Counted from the stretch's first letter, positions 9,487-20,083 are shown. The stretch: 39,588 nt of DNA from Salipiger sp. IMCC34102 (GCF_004145405.1 NZ_SELQ01000014.1:1-39588); one strand, 5' to 3'. The notes: generated from the sequence alone by a model not told the origin. Program-made: numbers and translations.

Positions 9487-9815
9487 AGGACGTGCTGCGT
9501 ATATTGCTGCCGCTTCTGGTGTGGCTGGCGAGCTTCAGCGCCATCTATGGCCTGCATGGCATCGGCTGCGCGGCAGGCTGGCCAGACGTTGCGCTTGCGG
9601 GCAGCTCGCTTTTCCGCCTGGCCCTGCTTGCCGCCTGGATTGCCGCCATCGTCCTTCAGGTGGCCATCCTGATCGCCTTGCGGTCGACCCGGTTCCGGGC
9701 GGACGAGGGTTTCGCCTATCGGGTCAGCGTGGCGCTGGCCTGGGTCGGGGTGGTCGCGATCCTCTGGACGCTGTTCCCGCTGGCCACCGTCGCGGAGTGC
9801 CGGGTGATGGGCTGA
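9483..9815 (+). CDS. Small membrane protein at the end of the oxidase operon
   Basis: 110 residues starting at a GTG that overlaps the oxidase stop (GTGA). Three hydrophobic segments are visible (about residues 5-25, 42-65 and 80-102), with a conserved-looking HGIGCAAGW between the first two. Translational coupling indicates a subunit or accessory protein of the same oxidase, in the position where small subunit IV-like proteins occur. I recognise no specific family. Confidence 0.72.
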   Translation: MKDVLRILLPLLVWLASFSAIYGLHGIGCAAGWPDVALAGSSLFRLALLAAWIAAIVLQVAILIALRSTRFRADEGFAYRVSVALAWVGVVAILWTLFPLATVAECRVMG

Positions 9816-10037
9816 CCACCCCGCGTGAGGATCCGAACCGATGACCGGAAGGCCAATTTGGCGCGGGGGGCTGCGGCATCTGACGGGCACTGGATCTTCC
9901 GCCCCGCAGGGATAGGCCCGTCGCGGTGCACCATGTCTTCGGTTGCGCAGTCAGAGGGTGCGACCAAACAAGCTGACCTGCCAAGCGGTTTCCATGCCGT
10001 CGCGGCCTGAATCCCATCGGCGGTCACGTCGGTCCGG

Positions 10038-11828
10038 TCAAGCGGCCGCGCCTTCGGCCGCGCGCGTCGCGAGGGGGATCTCGATGTGGAACGTGGTGCC
10101 ATGGCCAAGTTCGCTGCGGTAGAAGATGCGCCCCCCCATCTGTTCCATCATCAGCTTGGCGATGGTCATGCCCAGTCCCGTACCCTCCTTGCTTCGGGCG
10201 GATGAACTGTCGATCTGCGCGAAACGGCCGAAGACCTTCTCCTCCGACCCTGCGGGTATGCCCATTCCGGTATCGGTAACCCGGATATCCACGCATTCGC
10301 CCGCCAGGACGGTTTCCACGCGAACGGCGTCACCTGCGTTCGAGAACTTCACCGCGTTCGAGACGACGTTCGTGATGACCTGCTGCAGTCTGAGCGTGTC
10401 GGCACAAACCTGTACCTGCCGCCCCTCTGCAAGGACCAACCGCACGTCGCGCTGATGAGCGTAACTTTCGAGATCCTCCAAGGCCGCCGTCAGGACAACC
10501 CGCACTTCCAGCTCTTCGAGATCCAGGTTGAAGTGGCCGGCTTCCAGCTTGTGCAGGTTGAGCAGGTCATCCACGAGCTTGCCCAGCCGCTGGCTGTTCC
10601 GACGCGCGATACCCACACCCCGCCGGGCCGTCTTTGGGATATCTCCAAGCTTGCCTGCGTCCAGAAGATCGAGCGTTCCGCGGATCGAGGTGAGCGGCGT
10701 GCGCAACTCGTGACTGATGACGGAAACCAGCTCGGATTGCAGGCGTACCGTTTCCTCGGCACGTTCCTTGGCGACGAGAAGGCGTCGGGCCACTTCTTCT
10801 TCCTCGGTGACGTCGATCATGCCGATCGTCCAGCCCAGCAGGGGCCGTTCAGGGTGCACGGGATCGTCGACCACGAGGATGCTCGGGCGGTAGGCGCGAC
10901 CGTCGATGATGTCGTGGCGGTGGGCGTCGATCTCCCGGCCGGCGGGCAAACTCGTCGCAAGTTCGTTTACTGTATTTTGCATCGTCGCGGAATCGGGCCC
11001 ATCGAGCAGCTCCCTGGCGCGAGAATTGACGGAAACAATCTCGCCCTTTCGGTTCACGATAAGCTTGGGGTAATCCGCTTCTCGGAACAGGTGGCGTTCT
11101 CCGACGACCTCGACGCTCAGAAGGCGGCTGTTGATCAGGATCCAGCCATAGGCGACCAGCGACAAGACAAAGGCGTAGGGCGTGGGATCGACACCCCAGA
11201 TGGTGTGGCCAAAAAGCAGGTAGGCCGCGTTGGTGATCACGGGCACCATCGTCATCATCAGCAGGTTGCCGAAAAGCGGACGGAAATAGGGGCTTGCCCG
11301 CCAGAAGCCGAGCACCGAAACGACGCTGGCGAAGACAATCCAGACGTAATTGTGAACCAGCATGGCATAGAAGGCCCATCCCCAATCCGGGACGATCGAC
11401 GGTCGATTGTCCAGGATCGAGAGGGGCGTATCGGTATGGACCAAGGCTTCGTAAGCGCCGTTTGTCGCGGCCAGCAGGATCATCGTCAAAGTCGAGACCG
11501 CCAATCCGGGGTAGCCCCACCTTCTGACGCGCTTGACCTGAATCGGACCGAACTCCACCATGAAGAGCGACCAGCTGACCGTTCCGAATGTCAGGGCAGG
11601 CAGACTCAGCGTATACCACGTGATCTTGCAGGCCGCGGTGGGCGAGGCGACCTGCAGGACCGATGTTCCAAGCCAGACCGCCAGACCGATGTGCGTCAGG
11701 ACGAAAAACTCATGCCCCGGACCGATGGGACGACGAGTGACCCAGGCAATGACGCCGAGGATGAGGACGAGAATCGCGACCCCGACTTCAGCCGCGCTAT
11801 CGAAGACAAGATTCTCTAGACAGGCCAA
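10038..11828 (-). CDS. Membrane histidine kinase, 7TM-PAS-HisKA-HATPase
   Basis: 596 residues. The N-terminal 230 residues hold about seven hydrophobic helices (histidine-kinase N-terminal 7TM type). A PAS domain follows (PKLIVNRKGEIVSVNSRARELL), then a dimerisation domain with the phospho-accepting His in ISHELRTPLTS near residue 370. The ATP-binding domain has N-box NVVSNAVKFS, G1 DTGMGIP and G2 GTGLGMTI. No receiver domain is attached and no response regulator is adjacent, so it is an orphan sensor. The start is TTG 11828, with GGGAG about ten bases upstream. It is transcribed away from the glycosyltransferase cassette; the partner and stimulus are unknown. Confidence 0.92.
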   Translation of the reverse strand: MACLENLVFDSAAEVGVAILVLILGVIAWVTRRPIGPGHEFFVLTHIGLAVWLGTSVLQVASPTAACKITWYTLSLPALTFGTVSWSLFMVEFGPIQVKRVRRWGYPGLAVSTLTMILLAATNGAYEALVHTDTPLSILDNRPSIVPDWGWAFYAMLVHNYVWIVFASVVSVLGFWRASPYFRPLFGNLLMMTMVPVITNAAYLLFGHTIWGVDPTPYAFVLSLVAYGWILINSRLLSVEVVGERHLFREADYPKLIVNRKGEIVSVNSRARELLDGPDSATMQNTVNELATSLPAGREIDAHRHDIIDGRAYRPSILVVDDPVHPERPLLGWTIGMIDVTEEEEVARRLLVAKERAEETVRLQSELVSVISHELRTPLTSIRGTLDLLDAGKLGDIPKTARRGVGIARRNSQRLGKLVDDLLNLHKLEAGHFNLDLEELEVRVVLTAALEDLESYAHQRDVRLVLAEGRQVQVCADTLRLQQVITNVVSNAVKFSNAGDAVRVETVLAGECVDIRVTDTGMGIPAGSEEKVFGRFAQIDSSSARSKEGTGLGMTIAKLMMEQMGGRIFYRSELGHGTTFHIEIPLATRAAEGAAA

Positions 11829-12298
11829 TAACCCGCTCCCGTTTTTACTCTTGAAACACAGGTTCGGACAGGATGGGCCGAACCAAACGAACTTCCGCGA
11901 TCAGAACCGGAAATTCGTGGCATTTGAATGGCATTGGAACGGCCCTGTCGGGCCGGGAGAGATTGAATTTCGCGCAAGTGGCGTTGTTCGACCGGGCCCC
12001 TGGATCCGGCGCGTTTTTGCGCTGCAACAGCGTTATTGCCAGCGGCTTCCCCACGGCACGTTGAGTCGCAACCTCCACACCGCCAATCGCGCGGCCTGCT
12101 TTCAGGCTGCGACGTCGTGCGGACCTAAAGTACTTAAATGAATCTTTAAATTTCAAAATGTCGCAGGAACCGATCGCCGCAGGATCGGCTTTGTCCGTGA
12201 GCGCTCCCATGCGCGCTGCTACGGAACGAGACTTTGAGTGCTGTCTGAGGCGACCTCGCGCACCAAGCCCCTATGCTTAGATAAGAGGTGGAGTTAAG
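11829..12298. other. 470-bp divergent intergenic region with AT-rich core
   Basis: This lies between the histidine kinase (leftward) and the glycosyltransferase cassette (rightward) and should hold both promoters. The stretch 12128-12160 is strikingly AT-rich for this genome (acttaaatgaatctttaaat), like an UP element or regulator site. A six-pair hairpin (CGGCCC-tgtc-GGGCCG) sits at 11940-11955. TATGCT near 12272 is a weak -10 candidate. Short frames on both strands look spurious. Confidence 0.5.
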
Positions 12299-14338
12299 GT
12301 GACAGACGATCGTCTGCATGTATTGCATGTCGCTCTGGGTGGCTGCCTTTCGGCGCCTCCTGTGCCTTACGGGCTGACCGAGGACACCGGCGGCCATATC
12401 GCCTTCGTCCTGGGCGCCGCCGCGGAGCAGGCCGCGCTCGACACGGTAAGGCATGTGACGATCGTGACGCGCGGTTTCGAAGATCCGCGGCTCGGGCCAG
12501 GGTATGCACGGGACGAAGAGCCCTTCGGTCCCAAGTGCACGATCCGGCGCCTGTTCACCGAAAACCGCGCCTATCTCGCCAAGGAGGCGCTCGACGAAGA
12601 GCTTCCGCGTCTGGAACAGGCGTTTCTGCGGATGTTGGAAGAGGGTCCGCGCCCGGACCTGATCCACGCCCATTTCGCCGACGCGGCCCGGCTGGCCCGC
12701 GCGGCGCAAGAGCGGTTCGGTATACCTTGGGCCTATACGCCGCATTCCTTGGGGATCGACAAGGCCCGGACGGGCGCGGCAGGCCCCGAGCTTTCGAAAC
12801 GGATCGACCAGGAGCGCGCGGCCATCCTCCACGCCGGCGCGGTCATTACCTCTTCGCGCGACGAGGCAGAACGACAGGTCGCCGCCTACGGGATCGAGGC
12901 GCAAGGACGCGTGCACCGGGTCGATCCGGGGGTCGACGCGATCCGCACCACCGATACCCGTGCCGCCCGGCGCCTGATCGCGCCGTTCCTGCGGGATCCG
13001 GACAAGCCGATCGTCCTCGGAATCGCCCGCCCGGTGCGCAAGAAGAACCTCGCGGGCGTCCTGCGGGGCTATGCGTCCGATCCCACGTTGCGCGAGCGGG
13101 CGAACCTCGTGATCCTGTCTGGCCTGCGCGACGGCCTGACGGACGGCTGCGCCGAGCAGCGCGCGGTGATCGCGGAGCTTTTCGACCTGGCGGACCGGAA
13201 CGATCTGTGGGGCAGCATAGCCATGCCGCGACAGCATGCCCCGGAGGACGTCCATTCGCTCTATGCCCTCGCCGCGCAGGGGGGCGTCTTCGTCTCCCCC
13301 GCCTATCACGAACCCTTTGGGCTGACCGTCGTGGAAGCGGCACAGGCCGGTGTGCCGGTGGTCGCGACCCGTCACGGCGGACCGCCCAGCATCGTCGAGC
13401 AGATCGGCGCAGGGGCGCTGGTCGATCCCGGCGACGATGCAGAGATCGGCCGCGCCATCGCGCAAATGTTGCAGTCGGATGCCCGAGCAAATGAGCGGGC
13501 GCGCCTTCGCGCACGGGCCGTCTACAGCTGGCCGGGCTGGGTACGCCGGGTCGACGGGATCTACCGCGATCTTCTGGCCGCACCCGCACCCGTTTTTCGG
13601 GCCGATCTGCTGCTGGCCAGCGACATCGACGACACGCTGACCGGCGACCGTGACGGTGCCGCGGCGTTCGGGCGCTGGCTCTCGGCCCACCCCTCGGTCA
13701 GTTTCGCGGTCGTCACCGGCCGCTGCGTCTCCGAGGCGCGCCGGGTGTTGGCCGACTGGGCGCTGCCCGTGCCGCGAAGCTGGATCACCTCGGTCGGGAC
13801 AGAGATCTGGCGTCCCGACGGCAAGGGCGGGCTGGCCATGTGCGACGACTATGCAACGGCCATCTCGGACGGATGGGACGTGGACGGAATCTCGGCGGCA
13901 TTGTCGGACCTGGGGCTGACCGCACAGGACGGCTACGAGCAGCGGCCCTGGAAGCGCTCCTTCCTTGGCACGGTCGCGGATGCGCGCCGGATAGAGGTGC
14001 GCCTCGCGCAGGCCGGTTTCCCCGCCCGCGTGATCCCCTCGCACGACCGTTTCATCGACGTGATCCCGGCGCGGGCCGGAAAGGCCGCCGCCGTGCGGTT
14101 CGAGCTCGATCGCATCGGTCTGCCCGAGCGATCCTGTATCGTGGCCGGTGACAGCGGCAATGACGCGGACATGCTGGCGGAGCTGCCACTTGCCGTGGCC
14201 CCCTCGAACGCGCGGGCCGAGATCGACCATATCGCGCATCCAGGCCTCTATCGCGCCACCCGACCCCATGCCCACGGCGTGATCGAAGGGATCGAGGCGC
14301 ATATGGCACGGCGGCCTATGCCGCTCGTGGCGGAGTAG
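12299..14338 (+). CDS. Sucrose-phosphate synthase-like glycosyltransferase fused to HAD phosphatase
   Basis: 679 residues. Residues 1 to about 430 are a GT4-type, GT-B-fold glycosyltransferase. Landmarks of sucrose-phosphate synthase-like proteins include DTGGHIAFVLGAAAE near the N-terminus, IHAHFADAA, TPHSLGIDKA, RPVRKKNLAGVL and the acidic motif HEPFGLTVVEAA around residue 337. From about residue 437 (LLLASDIDDTLTGD, HAD motif I with DxDxT) a sucrose-phosphate-phosphatase-like HAD domain follows, ending with CIVAGDSGNDADML (motif IV). The pair would make sucrose-6-phosphate from UDP-glucose and fructose-6-phosphate and then dephosphorylate it; the exact sugar acceptor is inferred. It starts at GTG 12299 after GAGGTGGAG and heads the cassette. 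Confidence 0.85.
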   Translation: MTDDRLHVLHVALGGCLSAPPVPYGLTEDTGGHIAFVLGAAAEQAALDTVRHVTIVTRGFEDPRLGPGYARDEEPFGPKCTIRRLFTENRAYLAKEALDEELPRLEQAFLRMLEEGPRPDLIHAHFADAARLARAAQERFGIPWAYTPHSLGIDKARTGAAGPELSKRIDQERAAILHAGAVITSSRDEAERQVAAYGIEAQGRVHRVDPGVDAIRTTDTRAARRLIAPFLRDPDKPIVLGIARPVRKKNLAGVLRGYASDPTLRERANLVILSGLRDGLTDGCAEQRAVIAELFDLADRNDLWGSIAMPRQHAPEDVHSLYALAAQGGVFVSPAYHEPFGLTVVEAAQAGVPVVATRHGGPPSIVEQIGAGALVDPGDDAEIGRAIAQMLQSDARANERARLRARAVYSWPGWVRRVDGIYRDLLAAPAPVFRADLLLASDIDDTLTGDRDGAAAFGRWLSAHPSVSFAVVTGRCVSEARRVLADWALPVPRSWITSVGTEIWRPDGKGGLAMCDDYATAISDGWDVDGISAALSDLGLTAQDGYEQRPWKRSFLGTVADARRIEVRLAQAGFPARVIPSHDRFIDVIPARAGKAAAVRFELDRIGLPERSCIVAGDSGNDADMLAELPLAVAPSNARAEIDHIAHPGLYRATRPHAHGVIEGIEAHMARRPMPLVAE

Positions 14339-14342
14339 GCGC

Positions 14343-15494
14343 ATGAAGGATCTGGCCCACGCCCCTGCACGCCGCCCCATCGGGTATTTCTGCCACCACC
14401 AGGGGCGCGGCCATGCCGTTCGGGCGGCCTCCATCGTCAATGCGCTGGAGGCCACGCGTCCCGTGACGATTTTCTGCGCGCGCGACGACATCTTCCCGCC
14501 CTTGCGGCCCGGCGTGACGATCACGCGGATCCCCTCGCTGTTCGAGCGGACGGGCCAGGAAGACGACCGCTTCGCCCTTCTGCAGACTCCGCAGACGCTT
14601 CATTGCGCACCGGTGGGCTGGCCCGGCATCCGGCAGGCCATGACCCGGATCGCCGCCTGGTTCGCAGCGGCCGATCCCGCGCTGATGATCACCGACGTCT
14701 CTGCCGAGATCGCGCAGATGGCGCGGATCTGCTCGGTGCCGCACGTGGCCGTCTTGCAGCACGGCGACCGCGATGATCAGGGGCATATGGCGGCCTATGA
14801 CGGCGCGCTGGGCCTTCTCGCGCCGTTTCACGCGGATCTTGCGCAGCCCGAATGGCCTGCGCGGCATGTCGTGAAGACCTGTTTTGCCGGTGGCCTGGGC
14901 GATGCCACCGACCTTCCCGACCGGGCCACCGCACGCCGGCGGCTGAAGCTGGGCGAAAGCGACGTTGTGCACCTCGTGGTGTCGGGCGGCGGCGGGTCCG
15001 GCGTGACATCGGCCCCGCTGGGCGTCGCCGCGCGCGCCATGCCGCAGGTCACCTGGCTGACCATCGGCGCGGTGCAGACCGACTGGCACGCCACCGAACC
15101 CGCCAACCTGCGGCATGCGGGGTGGGTCGACGATCCGGGCCTCTACATCGCGGCGGCAGACCTCGTCGTGTCCTCCACCGGAAACACGACCTGCGGGCAG
15201 GTCCTGCGCGCGGGCAAACCATGGATCGTCGTGCCGGAATGGCGGTACTTTGATGAACAGGTAAAGAAGGCCGAGGCCTTGTCCCGCGCGGGCGTCGCCG
15301 TCCACCTTCCGCACCTGCCGTCCTCGGCTCATCGCTGGACCGAAGCGGTGGACCGCGCCCATGCCGACCACGACCCGGCCGCGCAGGCGGGCCTTCTCGA
15401 TCCGGTACCTGCCGACAAGGTCGCGCGTTGGATCGAGAGCCTGCTCGCAGAGCCGCATCCCGAACTCACCGAACTTCAAGGATCTTCCGCATGA
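14343..15494 (+). CDS. GT-B (MurG/GT28-like) glycosyltransferase
   Basis: 383 residues, four bases after the previous stop. The N-terminal motif GYFCHHQGRGHAVRA resembles the glycine-rich GHxxR nucleotide-sugar transferase start. The C-terminal half has VVSGGGGSGVTS and AADLVVSSTGNTTCGQVLRAGKPWIVVP, the acceptor/donor-binding pattern of MurG/UGT-like enzymes. It contains no membrane helix, so it is cytosolic or peripheral. It overlaps the following GT2 gene by ATGA. Donor and acceptor are unknown; the context suggests extension of the product of the upstream enzyme. Confidence 0.8.
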   Translation: MKDLAHAPARRPIGYFCHHQGRGHAVRAASIVNALEATRPVTIFCARDDIFPPLRPGVTITRIPSLFERTGQEDDRFALLQTPQTLHCAPVGWPGIRQAMTRIAAWFAAADPALMITDVSAEIAQMARICSVPHVAVLQHGDRDDQGHMAAYDGALGLLAPFHADLAQPEWPARHVVKTCFAGGLGDATDLPDRATARRRLKLGESDVVHLVVSGGGGSGVTSAPLGVAARAMPQVTWLTIGAVQTDWHATEPANLRHAGWVDDPGLYIAAADLVVSSTGNTTCGQVLRAGKPWIVVPEWRYFDEQVKKAEALSRAGVAVHLPHLPSSAHRWTEAVDRAHADHDPAAQAGLLDPVPADKVARWIESLLAEPHPELTELQGSSA

Positions 15495-16432
15495 CCGTTT
15501 CCGTTCTCACCCTGGCCGCCGGACGCGCGGAGCATCTGGCGAATGTCGTGACCGGGCTTTGCCGGCAGACCCAACGTCCCGACGAGCTCGTGATCGGCGT
15601 CATGCAGGCCGATCCCTACGATCTACCGGACACGCCGTTCCCGGTCCGCCAGATCCACGTGACCGGCCCCGAACTGCCGCTTGCGGCGGCGCGCAACGCG
15701 GTGGCCAGGACGGCGACGGGCGACAAGCTGATCTTCGTGGATGTCGACTGCATCCCCGCGCCATCGCTCGTTGCGGATTATGCGGCCCGGCTCGAACCCG
15801 GCGCGGGCCTCTTCATGGGCGAGGTCGGCTACCTGCCGCAAGGCGCCACGCAAGGCGACTGGGACGAGGCCAGCTTCGAGGCGGTATCGGTCCGTCACGG
15901 CGACCGCCAAGGCCCCCCGCCCGAGGGCGTGCGCTTTTGCAACGACTACCGGTGTTTCTGGTCGCTGAACTTCGCGATGCACCGCGACGACTGGACCGCT
16001 TCCGGCGGCTTCGACGAGCGCTACGTGGGCTACGGCGGAGAGGATACCGACTTCGGCAAGACCATCGACGAGGCGGGCCTCAAGATCTGGTGGCTGAAGG
16101 GGGCGAAGGTCCATCACCAGTATCACCCGCATTTCATGCCGCCGATCCACCATGTCCCCTCGGTCGTGCGCAATGCCGAACTCTTCAAGGAAAAGTGGGG
16201 CTACCGGACGATGGAACACTGGCTGCATGCCTTCAAGATGATGGGCCTGATCGAGGACACCCCGGAGGGCATCCGCATCCTGCGCGAGCCGAACGAGGCG
16301 GATCTGGCGCTGTGCAGGCAGGAGGGGAACATGCCCTATGCCAGCACCCGGCGTGTGCTCGACTACCTGAACGGGCGCGCGGCGCGGTGCGAGATGGCCA
16401 AGCTCTCGCCACCGGTCGCGGCCGCCGGGTAA
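15491..16432 (+). CDS. GT2-family glycosyltransferase with galactosyltransferase-like C-terminus
   Basis: 313 residues. It begins MTVSVLTLAAGRAEHLANVV, a GT-A Rossmann start. The metal-binding DxD is in KLIFVDVDCIPAP (about residue 80-90), and GGFDERYVGYGGEDTDFG matches the glyco_transf_7C/galactosyltransferase acceptor motif (WGGEDDD-like). No transmembrane segment is evident, unlike surface-polysaccharide GT2 synthases, which points to a soluble acceptor. It is translationally coupled to the gene before it (ATGA overlap). Sugar specificity cannot be read from sequence. Confidence 0.85.
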   Translation: MTVSVLTLAAGRAEHLANVVTGLCRQTQRPDELVIGVMQADPYDLPDTPFPVRQIHVTGPELPLAAARNAVARTATGDKLIFVDVDCIPAPSLVADYAARLEPGAGLFMGEVGYLPQGATQGDWDEASFEAVSVRHGDRQGPPPEGVRFCNDYRCFWSLNFAMHRDDWTASGGFDERYVGYGGEDTDFGKTIDEAGLKIWWLKGAKVHHQYHPHFMPPIHHVPSVVRNAELFKEKWGYRTMEHWLHAFKMMGLIEDTPEGIRILREPNEADLALCRQEGNMPYASTRRVLDYLNGRAARCEMAKLSPPVAAAG

Positions 16433-16436
16433 CCCG

Positions 16437-17570
16437 GTGCGCGTCGCTGTCCTGGCCCACGTGCGCCACCCCATCGCCCCCCCCTTCATGGGCGGGATGG
16501 AGGCGCATTCCTATCACCTGGTGAAGGGCCTGCAGGCGCGCGGACACGAGGTGACGCTCATAGCCTCGGGCGACAGCGAGGCAGGTTGCCCGGTGATCCC
16601 GCTTATGGACAGGCATTACGACAGGGACTTTCCCTGGCACCGGTTCCACGGCACGCCCGCCCTGACGCGCCATCTGGATCTGGCACATGGGGATGTCCTG
16701 CCGATCTTGACGGACGGTCGGTTCGACGTGATCCACAACAACGGTCTGCATCGCTACCCACCACGGCTGGCCCGGCGGGACCGGGTGCCGATGGTTACGT
16801 CCTTGCATGTGCCGCCGTTCGACGTGCTGCGCCGCGCGGTCGCCCAGACCGCCGCGCCCTGGTCGCATTTCACGACCTGCTCGGCGCAGCAGCAGACCCG
16901 GTGGTGGCCGGACGGCGCCCCCGCACAGGCGCACGTGGTCCCCAACGGCATCGATCTTGCCGATTGGCCATTCGTCGAGAAGGGAGATGGCACCGCAGTC
17001 TGGGCCGGGCGCATCACGCCCACCAAGGGGGCGCACCTGGCGGTCGCGGCGGCGCAGGCGCGGGGGATGGAGTTGACCCTGTTCGGGGCGATCGAACATC
17101 GCGACTATTTCGAAGACGAGGTGCGTCCGCACTTGGGTGATCGGATCAGGTACGGCGGTCACCTGCAGGGGGCGGAGCTTGCGCGCCGGATCGGACAGGC
17201 CTCGGTCCTGATGTTCACGCCGCTCTGGGACGAACCTTTCGGCCTTGTGGCGATCGAGGCGATGAGTTGCGGCGTGCCGGTCGCCGCCATCGACAGCGGT
17301 GCCGTCCGCGAGGTGATCGGCACCGCCGGAGCCATCGCGAAGACCCCCGACGCAGGCGCGCTCGCGCAAGCGGTGGAGGAGGCACTCGCCATCCCGCGCC
17401 GGAGTGTCCGCGCGCGGGTGGAGGCGCATTTCACGACCCACCGCATGATCGAGGGCTACGAGACGCTCTATCGCGCGGCCATGGCCGGACGAGATGCCGC
17501 CTATCCCGAGGCCACGTTCGCGCCCTACGAGTTGCCGCCGCGCATGCCGATCCGCGAGGCGGGGGAATAG
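16437..17570 (+). CDS. GT4-family glycosyltransferase
   Basis: 377 residues starting at GTG 16437, four bases after the GT2 stop. The N-terminal MRVAVLAHVRHPIAPPFMGG and MEAHSYHLVKGLQARGHEVTLI form a GT4 acceptor-domain start. VVPNGIDLADWPF, AVWAGRITPTKGAHLAV and the EX7E motif DEPFGLVAIEAMSCGVPV form the donor domain. It is a retaining enzyme by family. It is the third distinct glycosyltransferase after the sucrose-phosphate-synthase-like protein in the same operon and is followed one base later by a sulfotransferase. Confidence 0.88.
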   Translation: MRVAVLAHVRHPIAPPFMGGMEAHSYHLVKGLQARGHEVTLIASGDSEAGCPVIPLMDRHYDRDFPWHRFHGTPALTRHLDLAHGDVLPILTDGRFDVIHNNGLHRYPPRLARRDRVPMVTSLHVPPFDVLRRAVAQTAAPWSHFTTCSAQQQTRWWPDGAPAQAHVVPNGIDLADWPFVEKGDGTAVWAGRITPTKGAHLAVAAAQARGMELTLFGAIEHRDYFEDEVRPHLGDRIRYGGHLQGAELARRIGQASVLMFTPLWDEPFGLVAIEAMSCGVPVAAIDSGAVREVIGTAGAIAKTPDAGALAQAVEEALAIPRRSVRARVEAHFTTHRMIEGYETLYRAAMAGRDAAYPEATFAPYELPPRMPIREAGE

Positions 17571-17571
17571 G

Positions 17572-18375
17572 ATGTCCGACCCATCGACGGGCCCGAACGG
17601 GCGTGGGCCGCGCTATGTCTTCGTCGGCGGTTTGCACCGGTCCGGAACCAGCCTCCTGGCCGGTCTTCTGGCAAGCCATCCGCAAATCGACGCCATCGCG
17701 GGCACGGATGCGCCAGAGCAGGAAGGGGTCTATCTGCAAGGGGCGATCCCGCACACGGCGCGCCACGGCGTTCCCGGCCGCTTTGCCTTCGACCCCGAAC
17801 AACATCTGACCGAAGCATCGCGCTACAACACGCTGGAGACATCCCTGCGGCTGGAGCGGGACTGGGACCGGGTCTATCCTGCGCAGTCGCCTTGGCGGGT
17901 CGAGAAATCGCCGGTGAACCTGCTGCGCCCACGTCTCTACCAGCAGCTTTTCCCGGTGGCGCATTTCGTCTTCGTCGTGCGGCACCCCGTCGCCGTCGCC
18001 CGGGCCACGGCGAAGTGGACGACAGTGTCCGAGCACGAACTGATCGCCCATTGGCAGCATGCCCACGCGTTGATGCTGGACGATCTGCCCTATCTGCATG
18101 CGGCCCTGATCCTGCGCTACGAGGACCTGACCGCCGATCCGGGGGGCTGCCTTTCGGCGCTGTCGGCTTTCCTCGACCTGCCGGGTTTCCCGCCGCCCGG
18201 GACCGGCATCGACAATCGAAATTCCGATTACCTGTCCGGGGACGAACCCGGTCTGCCCGGCCCGGCCGAGGCTCTGGGCTACGGATCCGGTGCCGCACTC
18301 GCCCCCTTGGGCGCATTGCGGTGCCGCCATCAGTTGCGATCGCGGCTGGAAGGGGTGTCGCAGCACCTCGCCTGA
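17572..18375 (+). CDS. PAPS-dependent sulfotransferase
   Basis: 267 residues, one base after the GT4 stop. The 5'-phosphosulfate-binding loop is YVFVGGLHRSGTSLLAGLL at about residues 15-33, and the 3'-phosphate-binding motif is HFVFVVRHPVAVARA near residue 130. The intervening VEKSPVNLL and LILRYEDLTADPGG are standard for the sulfotransferase_3/1 families. It would transfer sulfate from PAPS to a hydroxyl of a carbohydrate or small molecule. No membrane anchor or signal is seen, so it acts in the cytosol. As last gene of the glycosyltransferase cassette it most simply sulfates the oligosaccharide that the cassette makes. Confidence 0.88.
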   Translation: MSDPSTGPNGRGPRYVFVGGLHRSGTSLLAGLLASHPQIDAIAGTDAPEQEGVYLQGAIPHTARHGVPGRFAFDPEQHLTEASRYNTLETSLRLERDWDRVYPAQSPWRVEKSPVNLLRPRLYQQLFPVAHFVFVVRHPVAVARATAKWTTVSEHELIAHWQHAHALMLDDLPYLHAALILRYEDLTADPGGCLSALSAFLDLPGFPPPGTGIDNRNSDYLSGDEPGLPGPAEALGYGSGAALAPLGALRCRHQLRSRLEGVSQHLA

Positions 18376-18390
18376 CCGGGGGACCGGTCA

Positions 18391-18412
18391 CGGCCCCGAC
18401 GGGAGGGGGCCG
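18391..18412 (+). terminator. Hairpin after the sulfotransferase gene
   Basis: CGGCCCC pairs with GGGGCCG across an eight-base loop, 15 bases past the sulfotransferase stop, followed by cctttgg. The stem is GC-rich but there is no strong T-run, so termination efficiency is uncertain. Confidence 0.45.
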
Positions 18413-18421
18413 CCTTTGGAA

Positions 18422-18448
18422 CGGTCGCCGACGGGTTGCCGGCGACCG
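18422..18448. terminator. Convergent-gene hairpin between sulfotransferase and aldB
   Basis: A perfect nine-pair stem, CGGTCGCCG with CGGCGACCG, and a nine-base loop lie between the two convergent stops, 11 bases beyond the aldB stop. Position and symmetry fit a bidirectional terminator; no long T-tract is present on either side. Confidence 0.6.
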
Positions 18449-18459
18449 CAGTGTCGGGC

Positions 18460-19980
<1,521 letters not shown>

Positions 19981-20083
19981 GGTGCATCCTCCGCTTGGCG
20001 CCGGTGTCTCCTCCCGGCGATGCGTCATGATGCCATGGCCGGGGCGTCGCGGAACCTGGCCCCGGCGGATCCCGAACCGCCGG

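Noticed and set aside
11560-12141. 193-codon forward frame running from the kinase gene into the divergent gap
   Set aside because: Half of it is antisense to the kinase's 7TM region and the rest lies in a promoter-like gap without a ribosome binding site.
12165-12260. GGAAC motifs before the glycosyltransferase cassette as EcfG stress promoters
   Set aside because: No CGTT lies at 16-17 bases from either GGAAC, so the consensus is not met.
12146-14524. 792-codon reverse-strand open frame opposite the sucrose-phosphate-synthase-like gene
   Set aside because: It is antisense to a gene with full family motifs and has no recognisable domain; long antisense frames are common at this GC content.
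19981-20083. Possible sigma-54 promoter upstream of aldB (reverse-strand TGGCAT...GCAT)
   Set aside because: The GG and GC elements are nine rather than ten bases apart and the flanking consensus is poor.
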